The notes under the pieces: model-generated
The model's database searches: none
What the model saw: the letters and a program-made list of their open reading frames with translations, nothing else
Told to the model about the DNA's origin: nothing
Assembly (NCBI GenBank): GCA_016256075.1
Contig: SDVU01000339.1
Span: forward strand, 1-14,804
DNA length: 14,804 nucleotides
Direction of reading: 5' to 3'
DNA from: Dictyocoela muelleri
Lineage: Eukaryota; Microsporidia
Position numbers and translations under genes: made by a program
Shown: positions 9,869 through 14,804 of the stretch, one piece after another
How positions within the stretch are numbered: the stretch's first letter is position 1
Layout of the letters: each line of letters starts with the position of its first letter

Positions 9869-9910
9869 GATTTTTCGTATCTTGTACGCATGGGTGTTGA
9901 ACATCCATGG

Positions 9911-9918
9911 TTTTTATA
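9911..9918 (-). promoter_or_regulatory. TATA box of the 5' LTR
   Basis: TATAAAAA on the minus strand. Its first base lies 27 bp before the A of the gag ATG at 9891, so a usual TATA-directed start (25-30 bp) would fall at or beside that ATG. Confidence 0.55.
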
Positions 9919-10111
9919 GTTTAAAAAAAATCACTGATTTTTTTTTGACACATTTTCCCTCCTTTTTAATAACAACTTTGATCAATTTTCTCTTCGTCAT
10001 CACAATTTGATTGGATTATTTTTGACAATTTGATCAATTTCCGGATAATTTGGTAAACATTCATCCTCATCATTTTTGATTAATATTGTAGCAACTGATA
10101 GAGATGCTACA

Positions 10112-10335
10112 ATATTGTAAAATATTAAATTTTATAATTTTAATAATGTATAAATTAAAAAATTTCTTTTTAAATTGAATATTTATTTTTTGTAAGTTTA
10201 GAATTTATATTGTAAAATGTTGAATTTTAAATGTTTATATTGTATAAATTAAAATATATTTTTAACTTTGATATTTAAATGGTATAAATTTAATATATGT
10301 ATTTTTTAAATTTAATATCTATATTGATAAATTAA
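10112..10335. repeat. Degenerate AT-only repeats (left block)
   Basis: Repeated TTTATATTGTATAAATT-like words with irregular spacing, resembling the ordered units at 10741-10850. The retrotransposon's right LTR abuts this block. Confidence 0.5.
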
Positions 10336-10339
10336 AAAG

Positions 10340-10718
10340 GTGCATTTAGGTTAGATGCTGTTCTAAAAAATAGATGCTGTTTTAAAAATTTATCATGTAC
10401 CCATTATATATCAAAAATTAATATAAAAATCAGAAGAGGAAATATTAGATTTTATTGTAAAATAACGTGTGCTATTTCGGCCGGGGACTTCGAAAATTTT
10501 CGAGGGTGTGGGAAGGAGTAGTACCAAAGTTTATTGTATCTTTCTAAAAAAATCATAAGAGTATAGAATGACATATCACAGAATCAGCACAAAAATATTC
10601 TGTCAAAATTCCTTTGAGAATATAGACTACCTAGGTAAAAACCTTTTAACATATCCTACTAGTCTTTCGATAAAAACATTTTTTAATATTTTTAAAACAG
10701 CATCTAACCACCATGCAC
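10340..10718. mobile_element. Small non-autonomous element with terminal inverted repeats
   Basis: The left end GTGCATTTAGGTTAGATGCTG (read to its first 20 bases) and the following TTCTAAAA are mirrored on the right by TTTTAAAACAGCATCTAACC and the terminal ATGCAC at 10713-10718. The left repeat is followed at once by a partial tandem copy, ATAGATGCTGTTTTAAAAA. The 379-bp body holds a GC-richer patch (about 10470-10525, GGCCGGGGACTTCGAAAATT) but no gene. AT-only repeats on both sides suggest it inserted into them. Confidence 0.6.
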
Positions 10719-10740
10719 ATTTAGAAAAATATTTTAATTT

Positions 10741-10850
10741 AATATTTTTATTGTATAAATTTAATATTTATATTGAATAAATGTAATATTTATATTGTAT
10801 AAATTCAATATTAATATTGTATACATTTAATATTTATATTATGTAAATTT
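10741..10850. repeat. Five exact-period 22-bp AT repeats
   Basis: Units start at 10741, 10763, 10785, 10807 and 10829, with consensus AATATTTATATTGTATAAAT plus two bases. Each unit is exactly 22 bp with one to five changes. It is a minisatellite with no coding role. Confidence 0.85.
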
Positions 10851-10858
10851 ACTATTTT

Positions 10859-10935
10859 ATACTGATAGCTCAGTTGTAATTAAATCACGATTTAATAAAT
10901 TTTAAAATGTTCGAATCCAGTGCGTACTTTTTTTT
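10859..10935 (+). tRNA. tRNA-like pol III module, degenerate (tRNA pseudogene or SINE head)
   Basis: An A-box-like TAGCTCAGTTG (10866-10876) and a B-box-like GTTCGAATCC (10909-10918) stand 32 bp apart, the spacing of a tRNA gene. A run of eight T (10928-10935) follows as a possible pol III terminator. The D, anticodon and T stems do not pair well and no anticodon can be assigned, so a working tRNA is unlikely. Confidence 0.4.
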
Positions 10936-11050
10936 ACTTGTCGCATTGTATGCATAGGTCGCGCGCTACATAATATAATAAAAAAAAATATAAAATAAAT
11001 ATATAAAAATATATAAAGTATAAAAAAATATAAAATACAAAAAAATACCG

Positions 11051-11158
11051 TGTCTAGCGTTTGGCACATTTCTCGCATTGGGCACATGTCTCACGTTTGG
11101 CACATTTCTTCCGTTAAGCATATGTCTCGCGTTTGGTATATTTCTCAAGTTTTGCATA
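11051..11158. repeat. 18-bp tandem array with 36-bp higher order
   Basis: Six units of 18 bp alternate between types starting TGTCT (11051, 11087, 11123) and TTTCT (11069, 11105, 11141), each with a ...GTTTGGCACA-like body. A partial seventh, TGACTAGCTC, follows. The period is a multiple of three, so frames stay open on both strands and read as hexapeptide repeats; this does not show coding. Confidence 0.85.
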
Positions 11159-11159
11159 T

Positions 11160-11985
11160 GACTAGCTCAGCGTGCGTGACATATGTTATTACAATTTCTA
11201 GTACGGAACAAAAAATGTATGTCTGGATACTTTAATTAATCCGAACCAGAATTCTGCAAATTTTTTATTTAATAATCTTAGCACGAAAAACGACCGGGCA
11301 ATAAAATGATCTGGTAAAAAACTATATGAAAGTGTATATATATTTTTTTATCATTTTTTTCAAAATTTTTATATGTCAATTTATTAAAAAGCCTCGGAAC
11401 TAAAATTTCACACAATCTTTTACAGTAAAATTTAAAAAAATATTGTCATGCCATATGATATGTGATAGTGATTATAAGTTTAAAGATGTCTTAGAAAAAG
11501 CCAATTAACTTTCTAGAAAATCTATAAATTTCTAGAGAACTCAAAATATAAAAAAATGTTAGAACCTCAATGTAATTCTCGTAAACCCGAAAATGAACAA
11601 CTACTGATACATATCGACGACAAAAAAGATCTTTCAATAATAATGAGCTTTAAACAATGTCTTTATTTAATTCCTTACTTCTTACATGTCGTGTTCCCTG
11701 AGAGCACGACAATATATTAAAAAAATCATGAATGTAAATAAAAAAAATAAAACTGATCGGATAAAATTTCATAAAATTAATTAATTTTTTGTTATTATAT
11801 TTTATAGTTTCGATCATTATAATTAAATCAGTATGCTGTAAGGATATTTATTTTAAAACAAATATAATTTCTGAAAAAAAATGATTATACAAAAAGTTCA
11901 ATCAACTGATATTATTGAAACTTTAATATATAATATCAAAAAATAATGAAATTTTATAATGGAAAATTTACTCGTTGAATATATA
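11160..11985. other. No gene seen
   Basis: Simple AT-rich sequence with stops in all frames and no long inverted repeat. Only short, weakly structured patches are present (for example 11560-11720). Confidence 0.45.
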
Positions 11986-12192
11986 TTACATGTTGACAAC
12001 ATACATAGCTGCCAACCCGGTGAGTAACTCCATTCGTGGTCTTTGACCTTTGGTTCTTAGCGTTTCTATAATACGTCTCTTACTAAGCACCCAAGAAGCT
12101 CTTCTGTATACGCGATCTTCGTTTTATATCGACTCAGCAAGATACAGGTAATTAGTGCTTTTCATGAATTTACATTTTGGAGCTGGCGCCAT
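11986..12192 (-). pseudogene. Gene-like, interrupted open stretch of unknown function
   Basis: On the minus strand an ATG at 12190-12192 opens 22 codons (MAPAPKCKFMKSTNYLYLAE...), then an in-frame TAA at 12124-12126, then 45 more codons in the same frame (NEDRVYRRASWVLSKRRIIE... to ...AAMYVVNM) and a TAA at 11986-11988. G+C is about 45%, far above the surroundings, and amino-acid use is ordinary rather than Lys/Asn/Ile-heavy. The start overlaps the outer edge of the Merlin inverted repeat at 12188. I recognise no family. It could be an interrupted host gene or exon, part of another element, or chance. Confidence 0.25.
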
Positions 12193-12339
12193 ATAACTTG
12201 TTAATTTGGGGGAAAGGGGGTGTTTTTTTAAGAAAATACCCCCTACTTAACACAAAAAAAATTTTAAAAAATTAATTTATAGAAAAATATTTTTTAAAAA
12301 AAAAATTAATTTAAAAAAAAATTTATTTAAAAAAAAAAT

Positions 12340-12674
12340 TGTTGATTCTTACCGGGCACTAGCCCCCTAAAAAACAGTAAAGTCACATTCCTTTGAGCTT
12401 AAAACTTGATTCCTATTTGAAATATGCTCAAAATCGTGAGATCTTTCCAAATATGAAAAAATATATCATAAGAAGATTTTATGAAGGGGTTCTAAAAATT
12501 TTCGCAGAGCGACAATTTTTATAAACCCTTCATAAAATCTTCTTATGATATATTTTTTTCATATTTGGAAAGATCTCACGATTTTGAGCTTATTTAAATA
12601 AGAATCATGTTGTAGCTCAAAGGAATGTGACTTTACTGTTTTTTAGGGGGCTGGTAGCCCGGTAAGAACCAACA
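12340..12674. repeat. 335-bp near-perfect foldback nested in the Merlin element
   Basis: The arms start TGTTGATTCTTACCGGGC on the left and end GCCCGGTAAGAACCAACA on the right. They meet near 12507 with a loop of only a few bases (TCGC...GCGA). Perfect inner blocks include TATCATAAGAAGATTTTATG and AGATCTTTCCAAATATGAAA. Arms are about 160 bp and roughly 90% matched. It probably inserted into Merlin after that element, as it is non-coding and separates the transposase from its left end. Confidence 0.85.
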
Positions 12675-12679
12675 TTTTT

Positions 12680-13513
12680 TTAAATTAATTTAATAAAATA
12701 ATCAACTGAGGTATTTTTCTTATTTCTATTGATCATAAATCTTAAAAGATAAATATCAATAAGTTTACTAGTTCTGTGGCGAAAAGAAATACTTTTCTTT
12801 ATAGCCGACCAACATTTCTCAATGGTATTAATATCTGTTCCGGTTGTTGAATCAACAAATTCTTTTGAATGATTAACAACTTTATGATTGATAAAAAGTT
12901 CTTGGCGTTTGAATAACCACGCCAACTATCAGAAAATATTACCGAATCTATTTTCACAAATGTTTTTAAAAAGCATTCCAATTCATTCATAGAACTGTTT
13001 TTGAAACTTTTTTTAATAATCCGCTTATCATTACTCCTATCTACTGCTCCAAGGATCCAAAAACCGTCAACTTTGTGGCCAAGTTCATATTTTATCTTCC
13101 CAAACTTTGTTGTATTAACCTTAACTATTATACTACCTCCTCTTATCTTGTCAAATTAAGCATATTATTTATCTACTATATTCAACTTTGATATCTTTCG
13201 TAATAACTTATAGACTCGATGCCGTGAAACCAATTTCCACCTTATATTTCTCAAACTGAAGAACCAGATAACCTTTTTTTTAAAAATAAAAAGTTCACTA
13301 GGTTTTTTCATAATTAGACGAAAATATAGTATTAGAAAAAAGTGAATATATCTTAGAACAATGTTTCCAAGGACATCGAACCATATAACTTTTTTTTGAA
13401 TGCCAGCTAAGAGACGAACCACAATACAAACATCCACGAGAAAACAATAAATGAGTGATATTATCGAAAATCAAATGCAAATTATTAAATTCCTGTTCCA
13501 TTGAAGGGTACAA
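12680..13513 (-). pseudogene. ISXO2-like (IS1595/Merlin) transposase, decayed
   Basis: This is the transposase of the surrounding element. From ATG at 13513: MYPSMEQEFNNLH..., then a zinc ribbon GCLYCGSS...CPWKHC followed by YSLFSNTIFSS, a helix-turn-helix-like VYKLLRKISKLNIVDK, then GGSIIVKVNTTKFGKIKYEL and GHKVDGFWILGAV. The second Asp is in SDSWRGY (codon 12928-12930). VNHSKEFVDSTTGTDINTIE carries the Glu (12818-12820). A C-terminal helix region ends at 12680. About 275 codons is usual for the family. It is inactive: frameshifts near 13310 and 12910, in-frame TAA codons near 13150-13167, and the first catalytic Asp replaced by Asn (codon 13114-13116; family form IDE(S/T)KF, here VNTTKF). 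Confidence 0.88.
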
Positions 13514-13569
13514 AGTGTAATTTAAAAAAAAGATTCATTTAAATTAACAAGTTATATGGCTCATTAACC

Positions 13570-13695
13570 TTACCTTTTCACCACTTATTGCCGAGATGCG
13601 TCGCCGCACTTATCCCCACGCCTAATAGAGTTCCTTCTACTTCATTGTCATATTAGACCAAGTCTTAATCAGCTATACCACACTGGAGCAACTGT
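13570..13695 (-). other. Higher-GC island: SINE-like head or exon-like remnant
   Basis: On the minus strand GTGTGGTATAGCTGATTAAG, then ACTTGGTCTAATATGACAA, resembles the D-arm/A-box and anticodon arm of a tRNA-derived SINE, with TTGGT...GACAA nearly pairing. No clear B box follows. Alternatively one frame reads YDNEVEGTLLGVGISAATHL with a stop soon after. G+C is near 45%, like the 12000-12190 segment on the other side of the Merlin insertion. Confidence 0.3.
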
Positions 13696-13699
13696 ATAT

Positions 13700-14310
13700 T
13701 ATACTATAATTATATATTTATGACCTCTTAATATCATCCCCTCATTATTTATTATGGAATTACGTTAGCGTGATTTAGAACACGATACTTAAATTTACAT
13801 TAAAGAGTGTTAAGCACAGAGCTATGTCCCACATATATATTTATAAAATTTGTATGTTGGAAATAAATAATACCTAAGAATACACTATGATTCTATAATA
13901 TTCATAATTTATCTTTAATTTATTTTATAAAATTTATTACTTGCGACATTTTTTTAATTTTTTAATGCCTATATGACCATTTGTGTGTTTTTATTTACAT
14001 ATTGCTGTGAACTATATTTAGGGGCACACAATTTATGGTCGACAAATAAATACTTAAATAATTTCTTTTAAATTCTTTATTTAAAAACTTTTCATCAGTG
14101 TATTGTTGGTATGTCATTGGAATTCTTTTGAATTATTTTTATATATTAACTTTTTACATAAAGTCTCGAACCCACGCACGATCGGTATACACTACAATAT
14201 CATTATTTTATCTGTTTCAAAAATGCAATATAAATTTTTTATCTGTTTCAAAAATGTATATACATTTTTATTGTATTTCATTCTTTAATAAAAAGTAAAT
14301 TTGATTTATA
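13700..14310. other. No gene seen; one short direct repeat
   Basis: AT-rich sequence. TTTATCTGTTTCAAAAATG occurs at 14207-14225 and 14238-14256 (31-bp spacing). On the minus strand near 14165, GGGTTCGAGACTTT resembles a pol III B box, without an A box at the right distance. Confidence 0.4.
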
Positions 14311-14440
14311 CAGTTATTTTCATTATTATACAGGGTAATTATATTGTTATATAGCCCTAATTTCATTATTATAGAGCCATAATTTCATTATTATAGCGCC
14401 CTAATTTAATTTTTTTCAGAGAGCAAATTTAATTATTATA
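14311..14440. repeat. 22-bp minisatellite, about six copies
   Basis: The clearest units start at 14352, 14374 and 14419, with consensus GAGCCATAATTTCATTATTA plus TA. Neighbouring units vary from 21 to 23 bp. Rotated, the unit matches the reverse complement of the 3322-3436 unit at about 17-18 of 22 positions. Confidence 0.75.
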
Positions 14441-14684
14441 GACCAGTAATGTTCCCTATATTTTGCCTCAAACAAAAAAAAATACAAATATCCCTTATGT
14501 CGTGAAAAAAATAAAGTCATTAATTTTAAAAATTTATTAAGTTAAAATTTATTATTTATCAACTTTATTTAAAATATTTCATTAACAATTTTATAAAAAA
14601 TTAATTAATTCATTATAAAATATATAAAATCAATCACATAATAATCAAAAAATCTCTTTTATTCATATAAATTGTCGCGCGCCC
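14441..14684. other. No gene seen
   Basis: AT-rich simple sequence with long A and T runs. Confidence 0.4.
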
Positions 14685-14720
14685 TGCCCGCAACCAGGTT
14701 CAAGTCTCGATTAGACTCGT
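14685..14720 (+). other. tRNA-like B-box segment
   Basis: CGCGCGCCCTGCCCGCAACC is followed by AGGTTCAAGTCTCGATTAG, then T-rich sequence. GGTTCAAGTCT resembles a pol III B box (GGTTCGANTCC). No A box was found upstream, so it may be the tail of a SINE head or a tRNA remnant. Confidence 0.3.
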
Positions 14721-14769
14721 TTTAATTTTTTTTTTAATAATTTTCACTTTTTTAGTTTTTATTAAGGAA

Positions 14770-14804
14770 ATTCACTCACCGGGATTCGAACCAAACAAAC
14801 TCAA
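14770..14804 (-). other. tRNA-like B-box segment at the window edge
   Basis: On the minus strand GGTTCGAATCCCGGTGAGTG matches the B-box consensus fully (GGTTCGAATCC). Any A box would lie beyond the window. The core CACCGGGATTCG also occurs at 3814-3825. It may be a tRNA gene end or a SINE head. Confidence 0.35.

Larger units (their letters stand above)
8925..9891 (-). pseudogene. gag: gag region of the LTR retrotransposon (broken)
   Basis: Gag builds the particle shell and binds the element RNA. The first part starts with MRTRYEKSIKSLL inside the 5' LTR and continues into a helix-rich, charged region (FEHIENEIRKKQAELQRM, FEELSRICKWTEDIQLEVL) typical of Ty3-type capsids. The downstream part is rich in Lys/Asn/His and holds a zinc knuckle of form C-x2-H-x4-H-x4-C (CNYHKSNTHSTQEC, 9021-9062), a CHHC variant of the usual CCHC nucleocapsid finger. 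The region is broken. The boundary with protease is approximate. Confidence 0.75.
5755..10111 (-). mobile_element. Ty3/gypsy-type LTR retrotransposon, young but broken
   Basis: A 4.36-kb element read on the minus strand: 5' LTR at 9822-10111, gag, then pol in the order protease, reverse transcriptase, RNase H, integrase (the Ty3/gypsy order), a polypurine tract, and the 3' LTR at 5755-6043. LTRs begin TG and end CA. The flanks ATAT at 5751-5754 and 10112-10115 could be a 4-bp target duplication, though the setting is AT-rich. The LTRs differ at about four substitutions and one length change in 289 bp (about 1.4%), so insertion is recent on an evolutionary scale. The coding part is broken in roughly four to six places, some of which could be normal gag-pol frame changes. 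A fossil copy; no envelope region is seen. Confidence 0.93.
9822..10111 (-). repeat. 5' LTR of the retrotransposon
   Basis: 290 bp, about 98.6% identical to 5755-6043. The gag frame opens inside it at 9891, so its last 70 bp are coding on the minus strand. Confidence 0.93.
12188..13560 (-). mobile_element. Second Merlin-like transposon with 20-bp perfect inverted ends
   Basis: GCCATATAACTTGTTAATTT at 12188-12207 is exactly inverted at 13541-13560. The 1.37-kb body carries an ISXO2-like transposase on the minus strand and a nested foldback (12340-12674) between the transposase end and the left terminus. Without the foldback it would be about 1.04 kb. No 8-9-bp target duplication is evident: the flanks GAGCTGGC and TCATTAAC do not match. 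Confidence 0.8.

Noticed and set aside
9889-9907. Small inverted repeat around GGTGTTGAACATCC in the LTR
   Set aside because: Short and imperfect; no support for a functional hairpin beyond inspection.
9629-10010. Two plus-strand open frames
   Set aside because: They are antisense to gag and run into the LTR; no recognisable domain.
10902-11235. Overlapping open frames on both strands across the 18-bp array
   Set aside because: They exist because the repeat period is a multiple of three; the rest of each frame is low-complexity Phe/Ile/Tyr sequence.
14098-14298. Two overlapping plus-strand frames
   Set aside because: Phe/Tyr/Ile-rich low-complexity translation that includes the 31-bp spaced direct repeat.

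Overview
The window is about 75-80% A+T eukaryotic DNA made almost wholly of transposable-element remains and simple or tandem repeats. No intact host gene can be named. Three transposase or polyprotein families are recognisable by motif: a Mutator-like (MULE) transposase, two Merlin/IS1595-type (ISXO2-like DDE) transposases, and a Ty3/gypsy-type LTR retrotransposon. This mix, the base composition, a gag zinc knuckle of CHHC type and a retrotransposon promoter that leaves almost no 5' leader would fit a TE-rich microsporidian. That assignment is inference; an AT-rich invertebrate cannot be excluded, because several tRNA-like/SINE-like modules are also present.

Layout, left to right: 25-1686 (-) decayed MULE transposase with C-terminal SWIM finger; 2168-2416 an unassigned ORF; 2740-3167 a long foldback next to a GC-rich palindrome; 3322-3436 a 22-bp minisatellite; 4081-4306 a second foldback; about 4384-5719 a Merlin-like element whose ends are themselves long hairpins and whose transposase (4643-5520, -) is pieced together by motif; 5755-10111 (-) an LTR retrotransposon with 289/290-bp LTRs, about 1.4% diverged and so young, but broken; 10112-10850 AT-only 22-bp repeats interrupted by a small element with terminal inverted repeats (10340-10718); 10859-10935 a tRNA-like pol III module; 11051-11158 an 18/36-bp tandem array; 11986-12192 a gene-like but interrupted stretch; 12188-13560 a second Merlin element with 20-bp perfect terminal inverted repeats, carrying a nested 335-bp foldback; 13570-13695 a SINE-like or exon-like island; 14311-14440 a second copy of the 22-bp minisatellite, inverted; 14685-14804 two further tRNA-like B-box sequences.

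The genes do not form a pathway. Each transposase would have acted on its own family's ends, and all are now decayed. The most interesting points are the hairpin-ended Merlin element and the terminal core it shares with the second Merlin; the LTR element's reading frames running into both LTRs, with its TATA box only about 27 bp from the gag start; the same 22-bp minisatellite family in inverted orientation about 11 kb apart; and the higher-GC sequence flanking the second Merlin, which may be one locus split by the insertion.
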